In this document: piece after piece, positions 27,306-35,720 of the stretch | How the letters are laid out: every line of letters starts with the position of its first letter | Numbering within the stretch: the stretch's first letter is position 1 | Assembly (NCBI GenBank): GCA_036787895.1 | Contig: DAIQOK010000002.1 | Span: 62,001 to 126,000, forward strand | Length of the DNA: 64,000 nucleotides | DNA from: UBA7662 sp036787895 | GTDB lineage: Bacteria > Bacteroidota > Bacteroidia > UBA7662 | Direction of reading: 5' to 3' | The notes under the pieces: generated by a model | What the model was told of the DNA's origin: nothing | Database searches by the model: none | The model's input: the letters and a program-made list of their open reading frames with translations, nothing else | Translations under genes and position numbers: made by a program

Positions 27306-28217
27306 ATGGCAAAAATTCTCATTACCGGTGGAAGCGGTCTTGTTGGAAAACGATTAAGTCGATTATTAAAAATACGTGGTGATGAGGTTATCCACTTAAG
27401 CCGAAATGTTAAGCCGGAAGCCGAATTCCCTACTTATGTTTGGGACATCCAGCAACAGCAACTGGATACTACTGCTTTCGACGGAGTGGATCACATCATT
27501 CATTTGGCAGGTGCTGGCATAGCCGACAAACGATGGACGGCAGCTCGAAAAAAAGAAATAGTTGAAAGTCGAGTTCTTGGAACAAGGCTCTTGGTAGATG
27601 CCCTGGAATGGCTACCCAAAAAACCCAAAACATTTATAGCTGCATCTGCCATCGGTTATTATGGGGATACTGAAGCGCTCTGTACTGAAGACTCAGCGGC
27701 CGGTCATGATTTCCTCGCCACCACTTGCATGGCCTGGGAAAATGAAAGTTTACGTGCCCAAACTTTCATGCGAAGCTGTATTCTACGTATAGGCATCGTC
27801 CTTTCAGCCGAAGACGGGGCTTTACCCAAATTAATGCTGCCATTTAAAATGTACGCAGGAGCGGTGCTTGGCTCAGGCAAACAATTCATGAGCTGGATAC
27901 ATATCGACGATTTGTGTGCCGCCTTTATTCACCTCATCGATAACCCGGATTCTCAGGGTATTTACAATGGTGTTGCCCCGATACCTGAAACGCATTACAC
28001 TTTTAGCAAGGCGCTGGCCAATGCCATGAAAAGGCCACTTTGGCTTTGGATTCCAGGAATATTTTTGAGCTTAGCCTTAGGCGAAATGGCCCTTACTGTT
28101 TTGACCGGCCAGCAGGTATCCAATGAAAAACTTCATCAAAGCGGGTTTCGATGTAAGTTTGGTAATATTCACAGCGCCCTGGCTGACCTCCTTCCACGCA
28201 AAGTCAGTCGGCCGTAA
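27306..28217 (+). CDS. TIGR01777-type NAD(P)-dependent epimerase (YfcH/SDR39U1-like)
   Basis: The 303-residue atypical SDR starts KILITGGSGLVGKRLSRLL, with a GGSGLVG nucleotide motif. HIIHLAGAGIADKRWTAARK, ESRVLGTRLLV, SAIGYYGD and LRIGIVLSAEDGALPKLMLPF are all characteristic of this subfamily, whose physiological substrate is not established. The C-terminal MSWIHIDDLC and GIYNGVAP also match. The gene converges on and overlaps the NlpC/P60 gene by 14 nt at the 3' ends. No clear promoter element was found. Confidence 0.88.
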   Translation: MAKILITGGSGLVGKRLSRLLKIRGDEVIHLSRNVKPEAEFPTYVWDIQQQQLDTTAFDGVDHIIHLAGAGIADKRWTAARKKEIVESRVLGTRLLVDALEWLPKKPKTFIAASAIGYYGDTEALCTEDSAAGHDFLATTCMAWENESLRAQTFMRSCILRIGIVLSAEDGALPKLMLPFKMYAGAVLGSGKQFMSWIHIDDLCAAFIHLIDNPDSQGIYNGVAPIPETHYTFSKALANAMKRPLWLWIPGIFLSLALGEMALTVLTGQQVSNEKLHQSGFRCKFGNIHSALADLLPRKVSRP

Positions 28218-28755
28218 TTTCGGCTGCCGGATTTGGGACACGCGCGGCTTTGTAATAGTAACGTCGATAATAAGGCTCCTTGAGGTCGTTCATCATCACG
28301 CCACCTCGGGTAGTGGCATGAATAAATTTGTCGTTGGAGAGATACAAGCCAACATGGGAAATCCGCCTTCGGTTAATTCGGAAAAACACCAAATCTCCCT
28401 CTTTCAGCTCTTCTTTGGGGATAGGCTGAAGTTTGCGAAAAATATCAGCAGAGCCTCCTAAAAGAATGGTTTTGTACACCGAATCATACAACATACTTAC
28501 AAAGCCGGAACAATCGATGCCTTTACGCGAACTACCGCCGTAACGATATGGTGTGCCTTTCCAGTCTTCAAACAAATAGACCAGCCGCGGCTCGTCAAGC
28601 ATGCCGGGGAAAATAGCATACCGTTCTGCCCAAATTAAAATAAGGCTGTCCTGACAGAGGTCTGGAGACTGTTGACTTATACCGGTGCTGTCATTTTGAG
28701 CCAGCAGTGCACCTGACTGGACAAATAGCATAAACAACAAGAGCAAGCTTCGCAT
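28204..28755 (-). CDS. Secreted NlpC/P60 family cell-wall peptidase
   Basis: The 183-residue protein has a signal peptide (RSLLLLFMLFVQSGALLAQ), so it acts in the periplasm. From about residue 80 the NlpC/P60 domain shows GTPYRYGGSSRKGIDCSGFV with the nucleophile Cys, then GDLVFF and RISHVGLYLSNDKFIHATT with the catalytic His. Such enzymes cut D-glutamyl-diaminopimelate bonds in peptidoglycan. The start at 28755 is taken rather than 28791 because TATTTTCG lies directly upstream of it and the signal peptide then begins normally. Confidence 0.9.
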   Translation of the reverse strand: MRSLLLLFMLFVQSGALLAQNDSTGISQQSPDLCQDSLILIWAERYAIFPGMLDEPRLVYLFEDWKGTPYRYGGSSRKGIDCSGFVSMLYDSVYKTILLGGSADIFRKLQPIPKEELKEGDLVFFRINRRRISHVGLYLSNDKFIHATTRGGVMMNDLKEPYYRRYYYKAARVPNPAAEITAD

Positions 28756-28761
28756 GGGATG

Positions 28762-28769
28762 CGAAAATA
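28762..28769 (-). promoter_or_regulatory. TAnnTTnG element 6 nt before the NlpC/P60 gene
   Basis: TATTTTCG on the minus strand ends 6 nt before the ATG, one of the very short spacings in the window. Confidence 0.45.
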
Positions 28770-28816
28770 GACAGAAGCGATGGTATCGCAAGCAATCTTA
28801 ACGCTTCCTTAACGGA

Positions 28817-30460
28817 TTAATCTGTTGTACGTTGGTAAACCGCTGCTCCATTGATGAAGGTGGCTTGTACTTTAGCCTGAAGTAAATCCTTGGCTTTGGC
28901 CTGCATTAAATCCGTATCCAACACTACAAAATCGGCAGCCTTTCCTATTTCAAGGCTTCCTTTTTCTTGCTCTTCAAACTGCGCATAAGCTGCCCAAATT
29001 GTCATGGCACGTAGCGCATCTTGCCTACTAACCCGTTGTTCAGGTAAAAATCCACCTGCTGGCCAACCTTTGGCATCTTGCCGGAACACAGCTGCATAAA
29101 AAGTACGAATAGGGTCGATGCCCTCTACCGGAAAATCAGTACCAAAGGCCAGTATGCCGGTTTTGGTCAACAAATCCTGGTAAGGATAAGCAAAACGCAC
29201 CCGATCCGGCCCCAATCGTTCCTCGGCCCAATACATATCACTGGTGGCATGTGTAGGCTGCACAGATGGGATGACAGATAAGGCGGCAAACTTATACTGG
29301 TCATTGGGTTGAACCACCTGCGCATGTTCGATGCGCCAACGATGATCGCGTTTTTTGCCAAAGGTTTCCTGATAAACGCCAAGAACCAAAGCATTCGCGG
29401 CATCGCCTATACAATGGGTGTTGACCTGAAAACCGGCCTTGTGAATGGCAGCTGCCAATCGTGCCAGCGTATCGAGCGGGGTAACTAACAAACCACTGTG
29501 TTCAGGATGGTCGTGATACGGCTCGTGGAGATAGGCACCGCGAGAACCCAAGGCCCCATCGGCATAAAATTTTACGCCACGAATATGAACCCTGTCGCTT
29601 CGTTGCGGGCCTTTGGGTAGATAATAATTTAAATTGGCCGCCGAAGGCGTAAGCATAGGGTAGATGCCTATTTTGAGTTCACCGGTAATTTCCAACTGCT
29701 GCAATAAACTAATTTGAAGGCAATCCAATCCGGCTTCGGCTACGGTGGTCAAACCGGCAGCCAAACAAAGTTGCTGTGCATCCCGCATGGCCTGTTTCCA
29801 ACCTTCCTTATTGGCCTGAGGCAATATGGCTTCGACCAAAACTGTGGCATTATCAATCAATAAGCCCGTGAGCCGACCTTTATTGGTGACTATCATACCA
29901 CCGTTAATTTTTTGACCGGCTTGTATGCCGGCCATCTCCAGGGCCAATCCATTTACCATTATTGCATGCCCATCTACCCGGTTTAGATAAACCGGTCGGT
30001 TGGGAAAACGCGCATCCAATTCGGTACGATCGGGCAATTGTTTGTTTGGCCAATCGTTCTGGTCCCAACCCCGGCCAATGATCCAACCCTCGGTTTTTAT
30101 GGCCGCAAAACTATCGAGCCTATGTAGTACCTCTTCCCAACTGCTTGTTCCTTTGAGGTCTACATTTTGTAAGCCCAATCCGAAATAACTGAAATGGCAA
30201 TGTGCATCAAAAAAGCCGGGGTAAATCCACTTTCCACCGGCATCCAATAAGCTTTCGGCACTGAATTTCTGCTGCAGCATTGCATTACTGCCTACGGCGA
30301 CAATCTTGCCCGACTTAATCGCCATGGCTTCGGCTACCGAAAAAGTAGAGTCGACTGTATAAATATGTGCGTTATATACCAATAAGTCCACTTTTTCAGT
30401 CGATGAACAGGCCATCAGCCACAACAAGGCGGGCAACCACAGGAATTTAAGCTTGGACAT
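28817..30460 (-). CDS. Amidohydrolase family 3 (YtcJ-like) lipoprotein
   Basis: The 547-residue protein begins with a lipoprotein signal (LPALLWLMAC, Cys18), so it is predicted to be membrane-anchored and exported. The amidohydrolase fold follows: composite beta domain with VYNAHIYTVD and AMAIKSGKIVAVG, then GFFDAHCHFSYFG with the HxH metal ligands. GWIIGRGWDQNDWP and VYLNRVDGHAIMVN are typical of the YtcJ type. NTHCIGDAAN, RIEHAQVV and AFGTDFPVEGIDP give the remaining His and Asp ligands. Substrate unknown. It starts 17 nt after the 3-hydroxyacyl-CoA dehydrogenase-like gene and probably shares its transcript. The longer frame to 30601 overlaps that gene and is rejected. Confidence 0.88.
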   Translation of the reverse strand: MSKLKFLWLPALLWLMACSSTEKVDLLVYNAHIYTVDSTFSVAEAMAIKSGKIVAVGSNAMLQQKFSAESLLDAGGKWIYPGFFDAHCHFSYFGLGLQNVDLKGTSSWEEVLHRLDSFAAIKTEGWIIGRGWDQNDWPNKQLPDRTELDARFPNRPVYLNRVDGHAIMVNGLALEMAGIQAGQKINGGMIVTNKGRLTGLLIDNATVLVEAILPQANKEGWKQAMRDAQQLCLAAGLTTVAEAGLDCLQISLLQQLEITGELKIGIYPMLTPSAANLNYYLPKGPQRSDRVHIRGVKFYADGALGSRGAYLHEPYHDHPEHSGLLVTPLDTLARLAAAIHKAGFQVNTHCIGDAANALVLGVYQETFGKKRDHRWRIEHAQVVQPNDQYKFAALSVIPSVQPTHATSDMYWAEERLGPDRVRFAYPYQDLLTKTGILAFGTDFPVEGIDPIRTFYAAVFRQDAKGWPAGGFLPEQRVSRQDALRAMTIWAAYAQFEEQEKGSLEIGKAADFVVLDTDLMQAKAKDLLQAKVQATFINGAAVYQRTTD

Positions 30461-30477
30461 AAGCAGGGATTTAACGA

Positions 30478-31137
30478 CTACAAACTGCGCAAATATTCTG
30501 TCTTGAGCAAGGGGCAAATTTTGTAGCGCTCTTCCCGGGTATCTAACCATAAGGCCTCTAGCAGATGATACAGCTCCGCAATTCCCCATTTTTCGCACCA
30601 TTCAAATGGCCCTCCTGGATAGTTGGTGCCGAGCTTCATGCCTAAATCGATATCGTCTTTTGTAGCGGTGCCTTCTTGAACCGTATAATAAGCTTCATTT
30701 ATGATCATGGCCATCACACGCGGAGTAATCATGCCCACCCTATCGCCACAAATCTCCAATGGAAAGGAGAGTTTGTTCTTAAGCATAGCTAAAACTGCAT
30801 TATCCGGACCTATTGTCATCAGCTCCCAACGATCTGCCTCAAGACATCCTGCCCAAGCATTGAGTCCAGCTATACGCTGCTCCATAATCAGGGCATTCAC
30901 ACCTGCCAAAACCGCCGATAGCCGAATCCGAACTGCCTGAACCAAAAAAAGCGCTGTTTTACTTTTGGCATAAAAAGCCATTCGCTCAGGAAATTGGTCA
31001 AAATCAAGATCCACCACCAGGCTATAATCATCGAAACGAAGTCCGACAGGGTTATCTTTACGAACGACTTCCCAGCCTGTTTTTGCAACAAAAGCATCAC
31101 AACGACGGGTCTCCCCCAGTAAAAGTATTGGCAGCAT
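30478..31137 (-). CDS. Reduced 3-hydroxyacyl-CoA dehydrogenase-like protein
   Basis: The 219-residue protein resembles the 3-hydroxyacyl-CoA dehydrogenase family in its C-terminal half: VGMITPRVMAMIINEAYYTVQEG, then IDLGMKLGTNYPGGPFEWCEKWGI, the helical domain that normally contacts substrate. The N-terminal half is short and I can see no GxGxxG dinucleotide motif, although ELMTIGPDNAVLAML may be a remnant of the domain. It may not be an active dehydrogenase. The ATG at 31137 is chosen; a TTG at 31167 lies on the promoter. It is divergent from ridA. Confidence 0.7.
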   Translation of the reverse strand: MLPILLLGETRRCDAFVAKTGWEVVRKDNPVGLRFDDYSLVVDLDFDQFPERMAFYAKSKTALFLVQAVRIRLSAVLAGVNALIMEQRIAGLNAWAGCLEADRWELMTIGPDNAVLAMLKNKLSFPLEICGDRVGMITPRVMAMIINEAYYTVQEGTATKDDIDLGMKLGTNYPGGPFEWCEKWGIAELYHLLEALWLDTREERYKICPLLKTEYLRSL

Positions 31138-31154
31138 GGCAGTATCTTGTGGCA

Positions 31155-31186
31155 CAAAGATACCCAAGTATGCAAATCATAGAAAC
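31155..31186 (-). promoter_or_regulatory. Minus-strand promoter between ridA and the dehydrogenase-like gene
   Basis: TATCTTTG (31155-31162, minus strand) ends 17 nt before the ATG at 31137. A TTG (complement of CAA starting at 31186) lies 23 nt upstream, inside the ridA coding region, within the allowed 17-23 range. Confidence 0.6.
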
Positions 31187-31544
31187 AAATCAGGCACCCT
31201 TACCTATCGGTCCGTACAGTCAGGCTGTAATTGCCAATGGCATGGCCTACCTCAGCGGTCAAATCGCCCTGCATCCTGTTAGCGGCGAATTGGTTATGGA
31301 CAATATCGAGGCTGAAACTACCCAGGTGATGGAAAATATTAAGGCCTTGCTTCAAGCTTGTGGCAGCGATCTGGGTAAAGTGGTCAAAGCCAGCATATTT
31401 TTGAGCGATATGGGCAATTTTAGCCGGGTAAACACCATATACGGCAACTATTTCACCGGCAACTATCCGGCACGTGAAACGGTACAAGTGGCCTGTTTGC
31501 CTAAAAATGTGAACGTTGAGATTTCGGTGATTGCGCTGGTATAA
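31170..31544 (+). CDS. ridA: RidA family reactive-intermediate deaminase
   Basis: The 124-residue protein hydrolyses reactive enamine/imine intermediates made by PLP enzymes. It has the complete family pattern: APLPIGPYSQAVIANGMAYLSGQ, VMENIKALLQACGSDLGKVVK, the IFLSDMGNF segment, and the C-terminal YPARETVQVACLP with the active-site Arg, followed by NVEISVIALV. The start at 31170 matches the usual RidA N-terminus; an in-frame ATG at 31083 would read through the divergent gene and its promoter. It converges with the WG-repeat gene. Confidence 0.93.
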   Translation: MQIIETNQAPLPIGPYSQAVIANGMAYLSGQIALHPVSGELVMDNIEAETTQVMENIKALLQACGSDLGKVVKASIFLSDMGNFSRVNTIYGNYFTGNYPARETVQVACLPKNVNVEISVIALV

Positions 31545-31553
31545 GCGAGCTGG

Positions 31554-32300
31554 CTAATCTTCGATCAACTCTCCATCAATATCGATGCGGACTTTTTTGC
31601 CTTGCAAAATGGCCTCTGCCTCTCCATTTTTAAAAGATCCAATAGCATCGAAACGCACTGGGATTTGAATTTTACCGCTTTCATGTAAAATACCTGTTTT
31701 ACCGGCTTTGCTAATGCGGGCCAGACTACCATCAAATGGGTCAATGGCATCAAACTCAATTTTGAGCACATTTTGACCGGTTTCTTCCACCAAACCGTAT
31801 TTATTACCCTTGCGGAGGCGGTAAAGGCCTTTGCCAATATCGCTGATTTCCTGATAATCGGCTTTGATCACCCAGCTCAGTTCCTGGTTGAGTAAACCAT
31901 ATTTACCCTTACGGATACAAATGGCCAGGCCGTTATGAAAAGGGCCAATGCTGTCAAGGGTCATTTTGCGTGTCCAATTGCCCCGGCGGTCGATATAGCC
32001 AATGGTCCGACCTTGAATGGCGAGTGCTTCATCCTCCTCGAAGCGGTCCAGATAATCGTAACGAACGGGTATTACTTCTCTGCCCTTGAGGTCGAGATAA
32101 CCCACTTTATCATCGCGATAAGCCCTGGCCCAGCCGTTTTCCCAGTCGTCGATTTCATCGTAAACGGCCGGAATTATCACTTTTCCTTGGTTGTCGCGCG
32201 CGCCTTTGAACCCGTTTTGGGTAAAAAAAGAAGGTGTTTGCTGACTAAAACCGGAAAATGACAGTACTAGTCCCAAACCAAGAAGCAGGCTTATTTTCAT
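31554..32300 (-). CDS. Secreted WG-repeat protein
   Basis: The 248-residue protein has a signal peptide (KISLLLGLGLVLSFSGFSQ) and then about six degenerate WG (KWG) repeats of roughly 35 residues. Each has the pattern G..D..G..VIP..YD.I..F..G.A, for example VIIPAVYDEIDDWENGWARA, VIPVRYDYLDRFEEDEALA and QIPVRFDAIGSFKNGEAEA. The repeats form a beta-rich scaffold of unknown binding specificity. No anchor or T9SS tail is seen. Confidence 0.85.
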   Translation of the reverse strand: MKISLLLGLGLVLSFSGFSQQTPSFFTQNGFKGARDNQGKVIIPAVYDEIDDWENGWARAYRDDKVGYLDLKGREVIPVRYDYLDRFEEDEALAIQGRTIGYIDRRGNWTRKMTLDSIGPFHNGLAICIRKGKYGLLNQELSWVIKADYQEISDIGKGLYRLRKGNKYGLVEETGQNVLKIEFDAIDPFDGSLARISKAGKTGILHESGKIQIPVRFDAIGSFKNGEAEAILQGKKVRIDIDGELIED

Positions 32301-32407
32301 CTTTCAAATATCTGTATTTCCGGCAAATGCCAGTCTGTCTTCTTCTTCCCCTAAAAAACCATTGCAGCACTCCTAAAAAAACATGAACTTTAGTGAAAGC
32401 TTAGGCC

Positions 32408-32518
32408 ATGTCAAAAGAAAAATCAGTCCAGAAAGAGGTTAAAAAAGAAGCAACCAAAAGCCTCAAAGAAAAACGCGCCGAAAAAAAGGCAAAAAAGGAA
32501 AGCAAAAACAGGCAATAG
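32408..32518 (+). CDS. 36-residue lysine-rich small protein
   Basis: An ATG at 32408 opens 36 codons to a TAG at 32516-32518. The product is extremely basic and helical, beginning MSKEKSVQKEVKKEA and with many Lys, Glu and Ala but no hydrophobic core. It is alone on the plus strand between two minus-strand genes. The ORF ends in the loop and stem of a strong intrinsic terminator, which supports a transcription unit here. It could bind nucleic acid, or the ORF could be incidental to a small RNA. No consensus promoter is obvious. Confidence 0.5.
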   Translation: MSKEKSVQKEVKKEATKSLKEKRAEKKAKKESKNRQ

Positions 32519-32530
32519 CCTGTTTTTTTT
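32504..32530 (+). terminator. Intrinsic terminator ending the lysine-rich ORF
   Basis: The 10-bp perfect stem AAAAACAGGC/GCCTGTTTTT (32504-32513, 32518-32527) has a 4-nt loop and is followed by further T's to 32530. The stop codon of the small ORF lies in loop and stem. Confidence 0.88.
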
Positions 32531-32607
32531 GTTTAGATCAGGTGCTGTTCAGTCCGTATCATAAAGGTTGAAAAAATGAGGCGCCCAATGATAGGCACTT
32601 TAACAAC

Positions 32608-33348
32608 CTATCCTTTTGTTTTTTTGGCTTTTTGCTTCAATCTGAAGGCATAACCTACACTTAAAAAGCCGGCATTTTCGGTTCTCGTGGCAGGTATTGT
32701 AAAAGCATATTCCACACGAAAACATCCGGAATTAGTCAATGATTCTCCAAAGGCTAGCCCAATTTGAGTAGAAAAAAAGGCGTAATGATCGGTAAGTGGC
32801 ATCGTGAATGGCATTACTTTGGCGCTCACGTTGAAGTCGAGCCTATCTGCTACAATTGGCCAGGTGCTGAGTAAACATGCTTCAAACCAAGAATAAAAAA
32901 ATTCTTTTTCTCCATCATAAATGTAGGGTGCCGGAGAAAAGCCTATGGGTAAATAAATAGCAAGCCGGTCTTTAATAATTGAAAATTTCGGCCCAGTACT
33001 TATGCTGCTAATCCCAAAATTTGATGGTGACCCCAAAAAAGAGTCTTGATAATCCCATTGAGTTGCACCAACAAAATCAATTCTCGTACGCCAATTCAGA
33101 CCAGAGCTTATGCCTTTTGTCCAATGAATTCCGGGACTAAAATAAACTGCACCAGCGGAAACGACTTCTGCACCGGGAACAACCGACAAAACCGGCGTTA
33201 TTTCACGTTCGCCTACTGGCACCATCCTGGCCGATTGCATTTCGCTTATGGATGGCAAACATGCCGAAAGCGAACTTACAAGTAGCATCAAAAGGAGCTT
33301 TTGGTAAACTGTCAATATTGCAGGATTTGTTCCAGTCAATATTAACAC
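32608..33348 (-). CDS. Predicted outer-membrane lipoprotein/barrel of unknown function
   Basis: The frame begins with a GTG at 33348 (246 residues); a TTG at 33315 would give a more ordinary lipoprotein signal, TVYQKLLLMLLVSSLSAC. The Cys after LSA fits a lipobox. The mature part has repeated strands, such as VSAGAVYFSPGIHWTKG, LNWRTRIDFVGATQW and RLAIYLPIGFSPAPY, ending in FLSVGYAFRLKQKAKK. It looks like a small barrel. It shares direction with the PRTase and ettA genes upstream (9 nt from the PRTase stop), so it is probably in their operon. Two copies of GTCAATATT (33311-33319, 33335-33343) lie at its start. Confidence 0.6.
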   Translation of the reverse strand: MLILTGTNPAILTVYQKLLLMLLVSSLSACLPSISEMQSARMVPVGEREITPVLSVVPGAEVVSAGAVYFSPGIHWTKGISSGLNWRTRIDFVGATQWDYQDSFLGSPSNFGISSISTGPKFSIIKDRLAIYLPIGFSPAPYIYDGEKEFFYSWFEACLLSTWPIVADRLDFNVSAKVMPFTMPLTDHYAFFSTQIGLAFGESLTNSGCFRVEYAFTIPATRTENAGFLSVGYAFRLKQKAKKTKG

Positions 33349-33357
33349 AATAAAACA

Positions 33358-33858
33358 TTAATGCAAATACACCTTCACGCCATCCTTGGCTAAAGTAACC
33401 TCAATATTATCCTGAAGCGTGGTGGCCAACGACAGACCCACAAAATCAGCATGTACAGGATAAGATTTGTGCGCACGATCGACCAAAACGGCAATTTGTA
33501 ATCGCTTATAGGTATACGCCATGAAGGGTTTGATAGCATATAACAGTGTTTTACCGGTATGCGCCACATCATCTACAATGACCACCACTTTGCCCTGCCA
33601 ATCGGTCGGGTTTACGCCTGTTGTAATTTCATCGTGCACCGGATTGTCTTTGTTCAAGCGCACCCAGGTCACTTCTACCTTCAAATCCGACAAAATGCGG
33701 AGCTCTTCGGCTACGAGTTCGGCCAATTGAACACCCCTATTTTTTACGCCGGCCAGTAAAATCTCCTTCTCCTGGAAGTTTTCTTCCCAGATCTGGTAGG
33801 CAATACGCCTGATTTTCTGTTGGCAAGCCTCGGTTGTAAGCAGTAGTTTACGCCCCAT
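33358..33858 (-). CDS. PyrR-like phosphoribosyltransferase
   Basis: The 166-residue type I PRTase has the PRPP-binding loop VVVIVDDVAHTGKTL (about residues 90-104), the ILLAGVKNRGVQLAELV segment, and WVRLNKDNPVHDEIT where PyrR proteins carry an equivalent loop. PyrR proteins bind pyrimidine mRNA leaders and/or have uracil PRTase activity. No pyrimidine gene or leader is in the window, so the regulatory role is open; a plain purine/uracil PRTase remains possible. It lies 12 nt after ettA. Confidence 0.75.
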   Translation of the reverse strand: MGRKLLLTTEACQQKIRRIAYQIWEENFQEKEILLAGVKNRGVQLAELVAEELRILSDLKVEVTWVRLNKDNPVHDEITTGVNPTDWQGKVVVIVDDVAHTGKTLLYAIKPFMAYTYKRLQIAVLVDRAHKSYPVHADFVGLSLATTLQDNIEVTLAKDGVKVYLH

Positions 33859-33870
33859 AACGCCTGTAAT

Positions 33871-35544
33871 TTACGCACGTCCGCTCAGGTCGCGGTATTT
33901 ATTTTTACGAATGGCACCATCACCTTTGCGTTTTTTGAGGTTTTCCTCGTATTCGGTATAGTTACCGTCGAAGTAATAAAACTCACCATTACCTTCATAA
34001 GCCAGGATGTGGGTACACACGCGGTCAAGGAACCAACGGTCGTGCGAGATAATCACGGCACAACCGGCAAAATTCTCGATGGCTTCTTCCAGCGCCCGCA
34101 AGGTATTCACATCGATATCGTTGGTAGGCTCATCGAGCAGCAGCACATTCGCGCCTTGTTTTAAGGTCATGGCCAGATGAACGCGGTTGCGCTCTCCACC
34201 CGACAGCTCCTTTATTTTTTTGCTCTGGTCGTTGCCGTTGAAGTTAAATTTGCTAATGTATGCTCGGGCATTCACCTGGCGACCGGCCAACAACATGGTT
34301 TCGGTGCCGCCGCTGATGACGTCAAAAACAGTTTTATCCGGCTCCAAACCATCGTGCGACTGATCTACATAGGCGATCTGTACGGTCTCACCTACATTAA
34401 ACTCACCCTGATCAGCCTTTTCCAGCCCCATAATCATCTTAAAAAGGGTGGTCTTACCCACACCATTCGGACCGATAATACCTACTACACCGGCAGGTGG
34501 CAACGAAAAATCGAGATTTTCGATGAGTCTACGTTCACCAAACGATTTGTTCACTCCTTTTGCCTCAATAACTACATTACCCAAACGTGGGCCAGGTGGT
34601 ATGAAGAGCTCAAGCTTAGCTTCTTTTTCTTTTACGTCCTCGTTTAAGAGACTGTTATAGGAGTTGATACGAGCCTTCGACTTGGCATGCCGGGCTTTGG
34701 GTGCCATACGTACCCATTCCAACTCGCGTTGCAAAGTTTTCTGGCGTTTAGATTCGGTTTTTTCTTCCTGGGCAAGGCGTTTCGATTTTTGATCGAGCCA
34801 ACTCGAATAATTGCCTTCGAAAGGAATGCCTTCGCCGCGGTCGAGCTCGAGTATCCAGCCAGCCACATTGTCGAGGAAGTAGCGGTCGTGCGTAACCGCT
34901 ATGACTGTGCCTTTATAACGACGCAGATGTTGTTCCAACCAGTCGATACTTTCGGCATCGAGGTGGTTGGTGGGCTCATCGAGCAGCAATACATCAGGTT
35001 CCTGCAGCAGCAAACGACAAAGCGCTACCCGGCGGCGCTCTCCACCCGACAACTGACCAATTTTGGTATCAGCCGGCGGGCACATGAGCGCCTCCATGGC
35101 GATGTCGAGCCGGTTATCGATGGTCCAGGCATCGGCAGCGTCGAGTTTTTCCTGCACTTCGCTTTGGCGGGCGAGGAGTTTATCAAAGTCGGCATCCGGG
35201 TCACCGAAGGCTTCGTTGATCTGGTCGAATTCTTTCAGCAGGTCCATGATTGCCTGAACGCCTTCCTGTACCACTTCTTTCACCGTTTTATTCGGATCCA
35301 AATCGGGTTCCTGGGAAAGATAACCCACCGTATAACCTGGCGAAAACACGACCTCACCTTGGTACGACTTATCGATGCCGGCAACGATGCGCATCAGGGT
35401 GGATTTACCTGCACCATTCAAACCCAACACGCCGATTTTAGCACCGTAGAAAAAGCTGAGATAGATGTTTTTGAGGATTTGTTTGCCGGTAGGCAGGGTT
35501 TTGCTCACCCCGGCCATGGAAAAGATAATCTTGTGATCGGACAT
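33871..35544 (-). CDS. ettA: ABC-F translation factor EttA
   Basis: The 557-residue protein has two ATP-binding cassettes and no membrane segment. Cassette 1: GLNGAGKSTLMRIVAG, LSGGERRRVALCRLLLQ, LLLDEPTNHLDAES. The linker (about 240-320) contains EWVRMAPKARHAKSKARI, the P-site tRNA interaction motif typical of EttA. Cassette 2: GPNGVGKTTLFKMIMG, LSGGERNRVHLAM, LLLDEPTNDIDVNTL. EttA proteins bind the ribosomal E site and gate the first peptide bond according to the ATP/ADP ratio. The start at 35544 is preferred to 35655 because the promoter TATCTTTG lies just upstream. Confidence 0.94.
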   Translation of the reverse strand: MSDHKIIFSMAGVSKTLPTGKQILKNIYLSFFYGAKIGVLGLNGAGKSTLMRIVAGIDKSYQGEVVFSPGYTVGYLSQEPDLDPNKTVKEVVQEGVQAIMDLLKEFDQINEAFGDPDADFDKLLARQSEVQEKLDAADAWTIDNRLDIAMEALMCPPADTKIGQLSGGERRRVALCRLLLQEPDVLLLDEPTNHLDAESIDWLEQHLRRYKGTVIAVTHDRYFLDNVAGWILELDRGEGIPFEGNYSSWLDQKSKRLAQEEKTESKRQKTLQRELEWVRMAPKARHAKSKARINSYNSLLNEDVKEKEAKLELFIPPGPRLGNVVIEAKGVNKSFGERRLIENLDFSLPPAGVVGIIGPNGVGKTTLFKMIMGLEKADQGEFNVGETVQIAYVDQSHDGLEPDKTVFDVISGGTETMLLAGRQVNARAYISKFNFNGNDQSKKIKELSGGERNRVHLAMTLKQGANVLLLDEPTNDIDVNTLRALEEAIENFAGCAVIISHDRWFLDRVCTHILAYEGNGEFYYFDGNYTEYEENLKKRKGDGAIRKNKYRDLSGRA

Positions 35545-35563
35545 ACTGCTGAATTTCGAAGGG

Positions 35564-35571
35564 CAAAGATA
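35564..35571 (-). promoter_or_regulatory. TAnnTTTG element of ettA
   Basis: TATCTTTG on the minus strand, ending 19 nt before the ettA ATG at 35544. Confidence 0.62.
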
Positions 35572-35695
35572 AGGGCTTTTCGAGACGAAATCAGTGCTTT
35601 TCCTGGCTGCCTCTCCGGCTAATTCAGGGAATTTACGGTAAGCCTGGAGACCCAAAATACCCTCCCCAGGGCATGATTTGCTATAGGCTGTGTTC

Positions 35696-35703
35696 TAATT
35701 TTG
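35696..35703 (+). promoter_or_regulatory. TAnnTTTG element of the Ycf48-like gene
   Basis: TAATTTTG ends 17 nt before the ATG at 35721. A TTG lies 15 nt upstream (35678-35680). Confidence 0.58.
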
Positions 35704-35720
35704 AGGTTTCAACTACGATT

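Noticed and set aside
33311..33343. Direct repeat GTCAATATT before the 32608-33348 gene
   Set aside because: Only 9 bases, 24 nt apart, inside a region that may be coding. Too weak for an operator call.
34687..35622. 311-residue plus-strand open frame
   Set aside because: It lies entirely antisense to ettA, whose two intact ATP cassettes explain the stretch. The antisense product shows no domain or start signal. The 264-residue frame at 42115-42909 antisense to the adaptor gene was rejected for the same reason.
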